From contig JBGVRS010000169.1 of assembly GCA_045128635.1 (NCBI GenBank), forward strand, positions 1 through 37,113: DNA of 37,113 nucleotides, given 5' to 3'. Each line of letters opens with the position of its first letter. The first letter of the stretch is position 1. Under the pieces are notes generated by a model, which made no database searches, had not been told where the DNA came from, and saw nothing but the letters and a program-made list of their open reading frames with translations. Below, piece by piece: positions 7,032 through 15,348 of this stretch. This DNA comes from HGM12587 sp045128635. Lineage in GTDB: Bacteria > Bacillota > Clostridia > Lachnospirales > Lachnospiraceae. The position numbers and the translations under genes were made by a program.

Positions 7032-7229
7032 TTACCCCAAATATATGGTTAAGACATTTCCATTATCTTCAAATGATTTAACTTTTCCTAAATTAAACCA
7101 ATCTGGAATATTAATTGAAGGATTCTGGAAGATCATATTAGTTATTGAATTATTATTTATACTGTAATTTACATATTCACAGGTGAATTCAAGCTTTTTA
7201 TTAGCTGCATTAACTATTATTACTTTCAT
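7032..7229 (-). CDS. Hypothetical phage protein
   Basis: 65 residues starting MKVIIVNAANKKLEFTCEYV, beta-rich, ending KVKSFEDNGNVLTIYLG. No family recognised. An alternative ATG lies three bases upstream at 7232. Its start overlaps the end of the small zinc-ribbon gene at 7210-7350. Confidence 0.45.
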   Translation of the reverse strand: MKVIIVNAANKKLEFTCEYVNYSINNNSITNMIFQNPSINIPDWFNLGKVKSFEDNGNVLTIYLG

Positions 7230-7350
7230 CATTTTTAATTACTTCAGCTTCCTTCAATTCAGCATTACATGCAGGACAAACAGTGGTATATTTATAAGCT
7301 TTTCCACAAACAGGACATTCCATTATTTTTGTATTTTTATCACTTATCAT
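7210..7350 (-). CDS. 46-aa zinc-ribbon protein
   Basis: MISDKNTKIMECPVCGKAYK, then YTTVCPACNAE: two CPxC knuckles 10 residues apart, a minimal zinc ribbon. The ATG overlaps the stop of the upstream gene, and the stop lies inside the next gene, typical of this operon. An internal ATG (residue 10) could also be the start. Function unknown. Confidence 0.55.
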   Translation of the reverse strand: MISDKNTKIMECPVCGKAYKYTTVCPACNAELKEAEVIKNDESNNS

Positions 7351-7771
7351 CAGGATCACCAGCCTTCAAAAACATCTGGAATTCTTCAATTGTTTCACAT
7401 CCGGTATTTTTCATACTTTCAACAATTGTATTAATCATTGTCTGCGCAAACTTCATGCAGTCAATTGCCACATCATAAGCTTCAACTATTTCATCAGGAT
7501 CCTGAACTAGATCACAACACTGGCATCCGCATTCATCCCTATTACACTTATCTGTATCTTGTCGCAGAACACATTCTTTTTCTATCTTCATTAGTTTCAT
7601 GGCTTTTTCAATTGATAAAGATGATTGTTCAGGTTCAAAAAACATACAATAGCCTTGTTTACCACAGGCAGCTGCACTTGGAATGTTATAGTTGATTTCA
7701 CCATTCATTGAAAAGTGATGCCCACAATCACCTTTTTTAAATCTGCAGTTTTTGCATTCACCCATCTTCAT
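7340..7771 (-). CDS. Cys-rich phage protein
   Basis: 143 residues starting MKMGECKNCRFKKGDCGHHF. A first cluster of Cys/His (CxxC, CGHH) and a second (about residues 67-86) with CNRDECGCQCC suggest metal binding. The C-terminal half is helical and acidic. No named family recognised. ATG overlaps the stop of the 35-aa membrane protein gene (ATGA). Confidence 0.6.
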   Translation of the reverse strand: MKMGECKNCRFKKGDCGHHFSMNGEINYNIPSAAACGKQGYCMFFEPEQSSLSIEKAMKLMKIEKECVLRQDTDKCNRDECGCQCCDLVQDPDEIVEAYDVAIDCMKFAQTMINTIVESMKNTGCETIEEFQMFLKAGDPDDK

Positions 7772-7875
7772 TCCGGATCACCACCATTCCTGTTAGCAAT
7801 CATAAGTGCTGAAAAGAAAAATCCAAGAAATAATCCCAATGCCATACCACCAATAAATGTTATTAAACCATCCAT
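7768..7875 (-). CDS. 35-aa single-pass membrane protein
   Basis: MDGLITFIGGMALGLFLGFF, then FSALMIANRNGGDPE. One Gly-rich transmembrane helix and a short polar tail. GGGGGTGATCATA precedes the ATG. It is coupled by ATGA overlap to the Cys-rich gene downstream. Role unknown. Confidence 0.55.
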   Translation of the reverse strand: MDGLITFIGGMALGLFLGFFFSALMIANRNGGDPE

Positions 7876-7880
7876 TATGA

Positions 7881-8138
7881 TCACCCCCAATATTTCACAC
7901 AAACTTCAATGACATCCTGCACTTGGTATTCACTTTCATAGGCTTCTTTAATTTCCTTCAAAATTGTTAGCCATTCTGCCAGCTGTTTATGTTGTTTTGC
8001 ACATTCCAAGCAATCTACCCTTTTATTCCAGTTACCATCAAAATAGAAATCTTCATCAGCTTTGCAAAAAAGTTCTTTTGCTTTGTCATTACTATGTTTA
8101 ATTGCTTCATCCAAAGTTATTGATTCATTCAATTCCAT
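7881..8138 (-). CDS. Hypothetical phage protein (helical)
   Basis: 85 residues starting MELNESITLDEAIKHSNDKA, with LECAKQHKQLAEWLTILKEI in the middle. The pattern LDEAIxH...CAxxHxQLAEWLxxLKE is common in small phage proteins of unknown function from Firmicutes. ATG 8138 has GGTG six bases upstream and is preferred to GTG 8147. Confidence 0.65.
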   Translation of the reverse strand: MELNESITLDEAIKHSNDKAKELFCKADEDFYFDGNWNKRVDCLECAKQHKQLAEWLTILKEIKEAYESEYQVQDVIEVCVKYWG

Positions 8139-8148
8139 GCTGATCACC

Positions 8149-8559
8149 TCACTTTTCCAGAAGTTCCTTCAGAACATCTTCAGGAAATAATTCTGATGCA
8201 AGGATCTTTACCAGCTTATTGCGCTTCTTACTAATGTTCTGGTATTTGCAGTCATAGATATCACTGATTTCTGTGATGGTTAATCCGTCAAAGTATCTGG
8301 ATGCAATAACATCACAATAATCATCATCCTTGATTTTTTCCAAAGCATCTTCAATGCGCTTTCTTTCCGGATGTCCTTCAGGAAGCTTTGGATATAAATA
8401 CAGAAGTTCTTCTGTCTTCTTAAAGGAATTACTAAATACATAAGTAACCCTTCCAGCTTCCTTTAACTTTTTAAGTGTTCTTGCTGCAGCTGCTTCAGCT
8501 GCCTTATTAACTAATGCTTCTAATTCATCAGTTGTCATCATTACTGCATTCACATCCAT
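8149..8559 (-). CDS. Sigma-70 region 4 / ArpU-like transcription regulator
   Basis: 136 residues. After a helical start, FKKTEELLYLYPKLPEGHPE leads into a C-terminal helix-turn-helix, VIASRYFDGLTITEISDIYD, then CKYQNISKKRNKLVKIL, like region 4 of sigma factors and the ArpU-type regulators that turn on late genes in Gram-positive phages. Position at the end of the replication genes and before the accessory genes fits a late-gene activator. The gene starts 32 bases inside the primase-helicase gene; AAGGAAGG precedes the ATG. Direct targets cannot be read from the sequence. Confidence 0.7.
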   Translation of the reverse strand: MDVNAVMMTTDELEALVNKAAEAAAARTLKKLKEAGRVTYVFSNSFKKTEELLYLYPKLPEGHPERKRIEDALEKIKDDDYCDVIASRYFDGLTITEISDIYDCKYQNISKKRNKLVKILASELFPEDVLKELLEK

Positions 8560-10462
8560 TTGCTGTAGTTCCTTCCTTTCTTACAAATATCCTTGTAGGT
8601 TTTCCTTCATATCTAACTGTCTTTATTTCATATCCAAAGTAATCCTTAACTTGTTTACTGAATTCCACATGGGAAATTGGCTTCATAGCATTTTCAAAGC
8701 AGAACTGATCATACAATCTGTAGCACTTCTTTGTTGGCTCATGTTCCATGCTGTCACCCATTTCTTCAAAGAAGGTGCTGATAGGATTAATGGATTCTGC
8801 ATAATCAGTAAGTTCCTGCTTAATAGCTTCAGTAGTGGTAAAGCCATTATTGGTTAAAACCCTTTTTAAGCCTTCAATGCCAATCTTCACCAAATATTCC
8901 ATACATTCATCACTGCGCAGATCATACTTAATCCAAGTGTTGTAATTTTCTCCACCATTATGGAAAGATGCATTGAATGGAACTATGATCAATCTATCAA
9001 TGATTGCATCTGAATCCTTACCCCTTCCTAATCTTGGAATGGTATTACCGGAAAAGATCAGCTTGCAATATGGATTAAATTCAATGGGCGCAGAAAACTT
9101 AACATTAGCAGTCATTCTGTCACCAGAAACAACCTTCTTGAAGATTCCAGCTGATGGAATGAATTCATCTTCAATATCATCACCAAGATTTGCCAGCTTT
9201 CCAAAAATAGCAGCTGATTTGTATTCATGTGATAGATCAGATAGATCCAGTGCGCTGATGTTATCTTCACCAAGTAAGTGTGCAAGCATATCCAAGAATG
9301 TGGATTTACCATTGTGCTTCTTACCTTTTAGCATGAAGGCTTTTCTTAACTCATTTCTTCTGTAGAATGTATAACCAATCAATTCTTCAAGAAGCAGTCT
9401 GACATTATGATCATTACAAGCTAAATTATTAAGAACATGATCTACTAATTCACTGTATGCATCCGGATTATAATTCCAGTTGATCTTATTAGTAATTACT
9501 TTATCCTTACTAAATGGATCCAGTTCATCCTTACTGATATCATAGATTCCATTCTTAAATGCTATGAAGTTAGCATCACTAACCACAGTGTTTTCATTTA
9601 TATAAGCAATCATGAATGATAATACTTCTGTGCGCTGCTGCTTCTTCAGCTGTGGAAGATGCTTAATCATGATTCCATCAATGTTTGCAGGAACATACAC
9701 ACCATCTTTAAAGTAATGAAGCACACCACCAATCTTAATGATGTTATATTCACTGATCAGGAACTGACCAAACTTATCATGCAGAAAAGTTCTTCCATCA
9801 AAGAATACTGGCTTCTGGAATGCACCATCACGCAGAACTGTTTCTAATTCACGTTTACTTAATGGTTTCTTCAGGATGAACTTATTGATAATTGTGATGC
9901 ATTCTTTAGCTTCTTCTTTACTAAATCCACTAGATTGCAGCTTCGGGATGTAGTTAAACAGTTCCTGATTCCTTCCATCACCTTCATCCATTCCAAGAAA
10001 ATCAGTTTTAGCTTTTACCGGAAGCATCCATTTAGGAACTACAGTATAATCTTCATCATCTAACTTATCATAAATAATTTCACGTTCTGCACCTTTATAC
10101 TTCAAAACAGAATAACTGGTTTTGGATCCAAGTTTACCATCTGACAGAAGACCACATGCTAATGTTTGATGTGTCCAGCACTTATCATACCTATCATCAT
10201 TCTTGAATAAAAAATGCATTCCTCTTGTAGTTGCATAAACTCTACAAGCCAGCTGTTTTTCTTCAACAATGTTAAGCATGATTTCTGACATGTCATGATC
10301 ATCAATATCAATCAGGATGGTATTATCATTCAGAATTCCTGCATATTCTTCATGCTTTGAAGCTTCACGCAAATTAAGCAATTCTTCTGATGATTTACCT
10401 TTAAATGGCATGGTACATTTTTTATTTTTTGTAGGCACATAACCTTTAAAAAGTTGGTACAT
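8528..10462 (-). CDS. Primase-helicase (archaeo-eukaryotic primase + D5/SF3 helicase)
   Basis: A 644-residue replication protein. The N-terminal part has primase-like motifs: LIDIDDHD (about 51-57, metal-binding Asp residues) and TTRGMHFLF (78-86). A D5_N-like linker leads to a superfamily 3 helicase: Walker A GKKHNGKST (380-388), Walker B LANLGDDIED (423-432), sensor KLIFSGNTIP (467-476) and an IDRLIIVPF arginine-finger region (about 488-496). It should prime and unwind DNA at the phage origin. Its ATG overlaps the stop of the DNA polymerase gene (TAATG), so the two are co-translated. Confidence 0.88.
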   Translation of the reverse strand: MYQLFKGYVPTKNKKCTMPFKGKSSEELLNLREASKHEEYAGILNDNTILIDIDDHDMSEIMLNIVEEKQLACRVYATTRGMHFLFKNDDRYDKCWTHQTLACGLLSDGKLGSKTSYSVLKYKGAEREIIYDKLDDEDYTVVPKWMLPVKAKTDFLGMDEGDGRNQELFNYIPKLQSSGFSKEEAKECITIINKFILKKPLSKRELETVLRDGAFQKPVFFDGRTFLHDKFGQFLISEYNIIKIGGVLHYFKDGVYVPANIDGIMIKHLPQLKKQQRTEVLSFMIAYINENTVVSDANFIAFKNGIYDISKDELDPFSKDKVITNKINWNYNPDAYSELVDHVLNNLACNDHNVRLLLEELIGYTFYRRNELRKAFMLKGKKHNGKSTFLDMLAHLLGEDNISALDLSDLSHEYKSAAIFGKLANLGDDIEDEFIPSAGIFKKVVSGDRMTANVKFSAPIEFNPYCKLIFSGNTIPRLGRGKDSDAIIDRLIIVPFNASFHNGGENYNTWIKYDLRSDECMEYLVKIGIEGLKRVLTNNGFTTTEAIKQELTDYAESINPISTFFEEMGDSMEHEPTKKCYRLYDQFCFENAMKPISHVEFSKQVKDYFGYEIKTVRYEGKPTRIFVRKEGTTANGCECSNDDN

Positions 10463-12171
10463 TATATATTCTCCACACCAAAAGCCTTTAATCTGGTTTT
10501 GGCTAAATCTATGTAATATTGTTTATCTAGTTTGGCTGGAACAGTCACATCATTAACTGATGCATTCCATATAAAGCAGTGGTCTGGTGTATTAGCGAAT
10601 TTTTCAACAACTTCACCATCTTTTTTAAGCTTCACTTTTCCTATAATTGAATCTTCAAGATTAGAACTAGCAAATACTCTAAATGTCTTTTCAGGAAGCT
10701 TATTGCCATTGTGCCAACCACAGATAAACTTATTTGAAACTTTAACTATCTTCTGGAATTCCTTCAGCTGATCACATTCATTGATTGTCTGATCTACTGG
10801 AATTCCATCTGTCATATACGCAACTAATGCTTTATTAACTATAGGAAGATCATTATCAAGATCATTAAGTTCTTTTAACCAAGCACCTTTTCTTTCAATC
10901 TTTCCATCTTCACACTTGAATAAGTAATTGTTGACATCCTTCTGCCAGATTTCAGTGATAATATCAAAACCAAGCTGCATTCCAGTGCGCTGTTCCCATT
11001 CATAACAAATATCATCAACAGTTTCAAAAGCTTCATCTGTATCAGGAATTTGAATGATCAAACCATCTGTATTAGACTGAATTAATTCACAATGACCTTC
11101 CAGATGTTCCAGAAGATCCAAAAGCAGCAACATACCATTGATACAAACATTATTTGCATTTCTAGGATCATAAGCAGCTGATGTAGGATCCTTACAGATT
11201 CCAAAAGTAGCATTAAGAATAATCTTATAAGGTGCTTGTTCTGCCTTCTTACCAGCTTTTTTCAAAGCTACTCTAGTATCATAGATCTTCTTATAAACTG
11301 ATTTATCTTTAACATTTCTTGAAAGAAAATCATATCTGATCATGATGCTTGGATAAAATGAAGTAACATCTACATGCAGAAGTAATCCTGTTCTATGTAT
11401 CGGATGATCAATTGCGCCATGTAAACCACCCCATCCAAACAAATGTGGAACACCACAAACATTAATCTGAAGACTGTTGGAATAGTCATCATTAAAAGGA
11501 TCCTTAAACCAATCAACTACTTCTTTATATTTAGTAATGCGTAGTGTATCAACAATTTGAATATCCCATTCATCAAGCCATTCCTTTTTAACACATCCAA
11601 GCGCAAGCGCAGATAACTGCGCCTGTGTTTTGGATATATTGGATAATGGAAGTTTGAATGTCTGAAGCAGATCCATGTGTGCATCAAAATTGGCTTTATT
11701 CCGGATGAATACTTCCATCAGCTGTTCTGTGTCATGCGTACAGTATTTAACAATCTGTTCCAGTTCTTCTTCTGTTAATTTCCTATCAATATCAAAAGGA
11801 ACTGTAGTTTCACGCATATCATTGCCCATAAAGCCTTCCAATGTCTTTAAGGAATGATAAGAATCCATTGCATCATAGTTGAATAAAGGAATCCGGTTAA
11901 ATAAGCTGCTGTATTCCCATCCTTTTCTGCCTTTAAGAACAATCCAGTCATTTACTTCTTTAGGATCTATATCAAGCAGAATTGCCTTGAAGATGTACTG
12001 GTCATAAGACCTGCCATTGTAACTGATCCAGATCTGATCTTTGTGATGCTTATGATAATATTCCAGCTTATCCTTATCATTGATAATAACTGTTTTTGTC
12101 TGTTCAATTGGATTAATAATTACTACTATCCAATCAAACTTATAAACTTCAAAATCAAAGAAATTCAGCAT
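10462..12171 (-). CDS. Short family B-type DNA polymerase with 3'-5' exonuclease domain
   Basis: 569 residues. Exonuclease motifs: FFDFEVY (Asp6/Glu8), YNGRSYD (51-57) and YCTHD (143-147). Polymerase motif A is VDVTSFYPS (Asp268), motif B is KIILNATFG (Lys316, Asn320) and motif C is SNTDG (Asn367-Thr-Asp369). The first Asp of the usual DTD is Asn; the second, catalytic Asp is kept. It is much shorter than cellular PolB and has no visible TPR2 or terminal-protein features. ATG 12171 follows GGAAGGT at good spacing and starts MLNFFDFEVY, so the longer GTG start at 12198 is rejected. It should replicate the phage genome with the primase-helicase. Confidence 0.85.
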   Translation of the reverse strand: MLNFFDFEVYKFDWIVVIINPIEQTKTVIINDKDKLEYYHKHHKDQIWISYNGRSYDQYIFKAILLDIDPKEVNDWIVLKGRKGWEYSSLFNRIPLFNYDAMDSYHSLKTLEGFMGNDMRETTVPFDIDRKLTEEELEQIVKYCTHDTEQLMEVFIRNKANFDAHMDLLQTFKLPLSNISKTQAQLSALALGCVKKEWLDEWDIQIVDTLRITKYKEVVDWFKDPFNDDYSNSLQINVCGVPHLFGWGGLHGAIDHPIHRTGLLLHVDVTSFYPSIMIRYDFLSRNVKDKSVYKKIYDTRVALKKAGKKAEQAPYKIILNATFGICKDPTSAAYDPRNANNVCINGMLLLLDLLEHLEGHCELIQSNTDGLIIQIPDTDEAFETVDDICYEWEQRTGMQLGFDIITEIWQKDVNNYLFKCEDGKIERKGAWLKELNDLDNDLPIVNKALVAYMTDGIPVDQTINECDQLKEFQKIVKVSNKFICGWHNGNKLPEKTFRVFASSNLEDSIIGKVKLKKDGEVVEKFANTPDHCFIWNASVNDVTVPAKLDKQYYIDLAKTRLKAFGVENI

Positions 12172-12198
12172 GATCAGTACCTTCCAACACAGCTGCAC

Positions 12199-12669
12199 TT
12201 ACTCAATTACATCAGTTACTTTCAAGCTGGTGTATTCACCATTTTTGGATTTTTCAACTTCAAACTTCAAACCAGCTGATTCTGCTTCTTCTGCAATATC
12301 AAGCAAAAGATTTGCAAAATCCTTGTAATCACCATTGAAATCAATATCTGCATCTTCAAACACTTTAAGACTACGCAAGAATTCCAATCCTTTATGAATA
12401 GGAAATCCAGATCCACTTGCTGATCTGCAGAACAGCTGATTAATAAACAAGCACTGCTTCTTATGGGATCCTTCCATGATTCTGAACATACCAGTAATCA
12501 TTGGCTGTCCTTTCTTGGATTCACCAAGTTCAAGCTTTTCCAGCTTACAGATGTATGTACCATCCGGAACTTCTTCATATTCCTTGTTCTGCTGCTGTGC
12601 TTCCTTTAAAGCATTAACTGCTTCAACACCACCAAACTTCTTATTAAAATCATCATAATTAACAGGCAT
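12199..12669 (-). CDS. DUF669 family protein (ssDNA-binding-like)
   Basis: 156 residues. The segment VPDGTYICKLEKLELGESKK, then GQPMITGMFRIMEGSHKKQCLFINQLF is the typical DUF669 beta-barrel core, which in phage operons sits with recombination ATPases and polymerases and is regarded as single-strand DNA-binding-like. The C-terminus is acidic (EKSKNGEYTSLKVTDVIE), as in many SSB proteins. It lies between the Sak4-like ATPase and the polymerase, supporting a role in replication or annealing. Confidence 0.8.
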   Translation of the reverse strand: MPVNYDDFNKKFGGVEAVNALKEAQQQNKEYEEVPDGTYICKLEKLELGESKKGQPMITGMFRIMEGSHKKQCLFINQLFCRSASGSGFPIHKGLEFLRSLKVFEDADIDFNGDYKDFANLLLDIAEEAESAGLKFEVEKSKNGEYTSLKVTDVIE

Positions 12670-12727
12670 TTCTATTTACCTTCCTTTCTTATACTTCAAA
12701 GGGTAAATCATAATTCTGTGCAATACC

Positions 12728-13813
12728 CTATTCTTCAACCAACTGTGCAACTGACTTATCATCAGTTACTTCTGTTCTACGCTTCCTTCTTCTGCGCAGT
12801 GGTTCTTCATCATTCCGTACATTGTTGATGCTTGAATCTTCTTCAGCTGCTTCTGCTTTCGCTTCTTCAGCAGGTGCTTCTTTGTGGACTTCTTCTTTGT
12901 TTTCGTCATTCCTTACCTTCCTTCTGCGCTTTTTGGCATCTTCATGTAAAGCTTCAATACTTTCAACTGCTTTCATGCGCTGATCAGTTAATTCCATAAT
13001 TTCCTGAAGTTTCTGATCATCAGATGTTATTTCAGTAACTGTGTTATCAGATGCAGTAGAATTGTTATCAGATGCTTCATTTTTGTTATCAGATCCTATT
13101 CTAGATCTGCGCCTTCTGCCTTCTGCAGATGGTCTTTCAACATCCGGTTTAGCTGATTCCTGATCCATGACTGCAAGTGCTTCATCAGATGAATAATCAC
13201 CAAGTTCATAGTAATTTCTGATCTTTGCATCTACATACTTCAGATCATTATCAATGGCATAAGTATCAAACATACCAATTGGTGATTTAACTGTGTCCTT
13301 ACCGGAATTCTGTGTAATGAAGCAATATTCACCATCCTGCACTGATGTCTTCAGAACTACTGTGAACAAGCCTTCCAAAGTGATCTTTTCATCCAGCATC
13401 TTACCCATTGTTTTCAGCTTTTCCCTTCCTTCTTCATCACGCTGGATGTGCGAAAGAATGTAAACTGTAACATCAGCTGGAAGTTCATCACAATGCTGGA
13501 TAATGTTAAAGAAATCACCCTGAATATCATTCCACTTATCCCATCCATTTTCCTTGATTCTGCGCATATACTGGAATGACATAATATACTGCGCATCATC
13601 AATGATGATTACCTTCTTGGATGTAGAATCCATAGCCTTGATAACATCAGATGTCATCTTGTTAAATGCTGGTGTTACGCATTCAAAGTGATTCTTGAAT
13701 GGTAAAGGCTTACCTGCAGCATTGATAACCAGAACTTCATCCTCATTAAAATTGCGCAGTGATGCAGATTTACCTGTACCAGAATCACCTAAAATAAGAA
13801 TTTTAACTGCCAT
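12728..13813 (-). CDS. Sak4-like RecA-fold ATPase with a long charged tail
   Basis: 361 residues. Residues 1-205 form a phage AAA_24/Sak4-type ATPase: Walker A GDSGTGKS (9-16), Walker B VIIIDDAQYI (68-77), and a SHIQRDEEGREKL segment. Such proteins act in phage recombination by single-strand annealing. The last 155 residues are unusual: low complexity, with three Arg/Lys patches (233-238, 294-301, 340-346) alternating with acidic and Ala/Glu stretches, a repeated VRND(E) motif and repeated SDN units, probably disordered. The underlying DNA carries three near-identical TTGTTATCAGAT-type repeats at about 13040-13095. Neighbours Gp157 and DUF669 fit a recombination/replication unit. Confidence 0.8.
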   Translation of the reverse strand: MAVKILILGDSGTGKSASLRNFNEDEVLVINAAGKPLPFKNHFECVTPAFNKMTSDVIKAMDSTSKKVIIIDDAQYIMSFQYMRRIKENGWDKWNDIQGDFFNIIQHCDELPADVTVYILSHIQRDEEGREKLKTMGKMLDEKITLEGLFTVVLKTSVQDGEYCFITQNSGKDTVKSPIGMFDTYAIDNDLKYVDAKIRNYYELGDYSSDEALAVMDQESAKPDVERPSAEGRRRRSRIGSDNKNEASDNNSTASDNTVTEITSDDQKLQEIMELTDQRMKAVESIEALHEDAKKRRRKVRNDENKEEVHKEAPAEEAKAEAAEEDSSINNVRNDEEPLRRRRKRRTEVTDDKSVAQLVEE

Positions 13814-13836
13814 TATTGATTACCTTTCCTTTCTTT

Positions 13837-13983
13837 TTAAAAGTTCTTCCAGTTTTCCTGAAAGTAACTGTATGTTGATCCGGTCAATGGATTACGCTTC
13901 TTTTTTGCAACCCTTGTATGACCAGCTTCTTCCATTTTTCTTCTTGCAGATCTTCTGCGAATTGATCTTAAAACGCTGCTCAT
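13837..13983 (-). CDS. 48-aa basic phage protein
   Basis: MSSVLRSIRRRSARRKMEEA, then GHTRVAKKKRNPLTGSTYSY and a short end. Strongly basic start and a helical middle; probably nucleic-acid binding. Small basic proteins of this look occur in replication operons of Firmicutes phages. AAAGGAAAATAAACAA precedes the ATG. It ends 24 bases before the Sak4-like gene. Confidence 0.6.
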   Translation of the reverse strand: MSSVLRSIRRRSARRKMEEAGHTRVAKKKRNPLTGSTYSYFQENWKNF

Positions 13984-13987
13984 TTGT

Positions 13988-14071
13988 TTATTTTCCTTTC
14001 TTTGAAATCCAGCAAATCATTACTATGGTTAAGCAGATAATTGCTGTTATTGTTACTGTTGTAAGATTCAT
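13988..14071 (-). CDS. 27-aa single-pass membrane peptide
   Basis: MNLTTVTITAIICLTIVMIC, then WISKKGK: one transmembrane helix with a basic end. GTGAGGTAACACAC lies before the ATG. Extremely short, so coding status rests on the ribosome binding site, the packed position between genes and the clean helix. Confidence 0.4.
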   Translation of the reverse strand: MNLTTVTITAIICLTIVMICWISKKGK

Positions 14072-14081
14072 GTGTGTTACC

Positions 14082-14306
14082 TCACTTGCACCAGAAAAAT
14101 GCAATCTTCATTTTTGAACCTTTTGTGTTTGGATTCTTAAAATAAAGTTCATCATTCAGGATCCAACATACTGTGTGCATAATATGTTTTTCTGATACCC
14201 TAAAATACTTCTTTGAAGCTTTAACAGATTCACCATAGTTTTTTCTTAAATCAAACACCAAATATGTTTTCTTCTTACCTTCAATGCTTACAAAAACTTC
14301 ATACAT
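14082..14306 (-). CDS. Hypothetical phage protein
   Basis: 74 residues starting MYEVFVSIEGKKKTYLVFDL. Mixed alpha/beta, basic, with KASKKYFRVSEKHIMHTVCW in the middle and ending KIAFFWCK. No family recognised. GTGAGGTAAACAGAT precedes the ATG. Confidence 0.5.
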   Translation of the reverse strand: MYEVFVSIEGKKKTYLVFDLRKNYGESVKASKKYFRVSEKHIMHTVCWILNDELYFKNPNTKGSKMKIAFFWCK

Positions 14307-14317
14307 ATCTGTTTACC

Positions 14318-14818
14318 TCACTTAATTCTTAAAGATTCACCACGTTCACCAAGATGTGCATACTTTCCATACTTATCCGGATAATTTGCAAGAAGAATAC
14401 CAATTTCTTTTAAGTTAGGTTTTTCTTCCACAATTACACATTCATCAGGAAGCTGATCAGTAGGAACATCCACAACAACAGGAAGTGAACCACCATTCTT
14501 CTGAATAGCAACAGTGAACAGTTCTGTTTTGATCTTTTCCATATCTAATGACTTCATGGAATCAAAAAGATTAGCCTTCAATCTGTCTATACCGGATTTA
14601 CATGCTTTCTTTTTAGCCTGTAATCTGGCAATTTCTTTATCAATGGCTTCAACATTTCCTTCAAGATTCTTAATAACCTTGCAGTAACCATCAGCTTTTA
14701 CTTCCAGTTCTTCTGCGTAATCACTAATGGCATCTTCAACCATCTGCTGATCTACTTCAGGATCTTCCAGAAGTGACTGAAGTGTAAGCAATGATGCTGT
14801 AATATCATATAAATACAT
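14318..14818 (-). CDS. Siphovirus Gp157 family protein
   Basis: 166 residues. Two-thirds is a coiled-coil helical region (about 5-105) beginning MYLYDITASLLTLQSLLEDP with IARLQAKKKACKSGIDRLKA near residues 62-82, followed by a beta domain with VDVPTDQLPDECVIVEEKPN and KYAHLGERGESLRIK. This is the Gp157 pattern, commonly found beside Sak4-type ATPases in Gram-positive phages. Likely an accessory recombination factor; exact activity unknown. Confidence 0.85.
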   Translation of the reverse strand: MYLYDITASLLTLQSLLEDPEVDQQMVEDAISDYAEELEVKADGYCKVIKNLEGNVEAIDKEIARLQAKKKACKSGIDRLKANLFDSMKSLDMEKIKTELFTVAIQKNGGSLPVVVDVPTDQLPDECVIVEEKPNLKEIGILLANYPDKYGKYAHLGERGESLRIK

Positions 14819-14836
14819 ATAAATACCTTCTTCCTT

Positions 14837-15154
14837 TTACTTGATGCCACGCATCAATTTTTCAATCATTTCTTTGAATTCTTCAAACATATGTGGATAA
14901 AGAACAATTCCTATTCCACCTGCTTTCCTGATCTGTTCCAGATTCCACAACTGCAGCTGTGAAGGTTTTCCATTTTCTGCTTTAAGTTCCAATCCTATAA
15001 AGAAACCATTGCAGCAAATAAGAAGATCTGGAACACCATCTTTAGTAAACTTCTTGCCATTCTGCGCTGTACCTGACCAATACTTTACAAACCAGCAACC
15101 TTGTTCTTTCAGATATGCCTTTACTTTGTTTTCAAACAGTTTTTCCGGATTCAT
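14837..15154 (-). CDS. VRR-NUC domain nuclease
   Basis: 105 residues covering a single VRR-NUC domain of the PD-(D/E)XK fold: N-terminal helix KLFENKVKAYLKEQG with the catalytic Glu, KYWSGTAQNGKKFTKDGVPDLLI with the PD pair, LELKAENGKPSQLQLW with the E-x-K motif, and a final helix. Stand-alone versions act as structure-specific (Holliday-junction-like) nucleases during phage replication. ATG overlaps the upstream stop (ATGA). Confidence 0.85.
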   Translation of the reverse strand: MNPEKLFENKVKAYLKEQGCWFVKYWSGTAQNGKKFTKDGVPDLLICCNGFFIGLELKAENGKPSQLQLWNLEQIRKAGGIGIVLYPHMFEEFKEMIEKLMRGIK

Positions 15155-15348
15155 TTCTTTTCCTTCCTATTCAAAACTATTGGAAGCGGAATACACAAAA
15201 TACATCCAAGAATTATGATTAACCAGCTATCAGAAGGTTCTTGATGAAGCTGCATAACATAGTAATCATCAGTTCCTACAGTAAGCAAAATAAGAGTTAA
15301 TCCAATCAACCAAAAAATGACTGCTAAAACTTTGATGAACTTATTCAT
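15151..15348 (-). CDS. Two-helix membrane protein
   Basis: 65 residues starting MNKFIKVLAVIFWLIGLTLI. Two hydrophobic helices (about 5-24 and 42-58) flank a polar loop with DDYYVMQLHQEPSDSW; basic end RKEKK. ATG 15348, six bases after GGTG, is preferred to GTG 15357. It overlaps the helicase end by 8 bases. Membrane location inferred; role unknown. Confidence 0.6.
   Translation of the reverse strand: MNKFIKVLAVIFWLIGLTLILLTVGTDDYYVMQLHQEPSDSWLIIILGCILCIPLPIVLNRKEKK

Noticed and set aside
8973..9365. 130-codon plus-strand open frame inside the primase-helicase gene
   Set aside because: Antisense to conserved helicase motifs; no family resemblance.
13695..14117. 140-codon plus-strand open frame over the ATPase start and small genes
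   Set aside because: Lies opposite the Walker A coding region and two short minus-strand genes with ribosome binding sites; composition is shadow-like.
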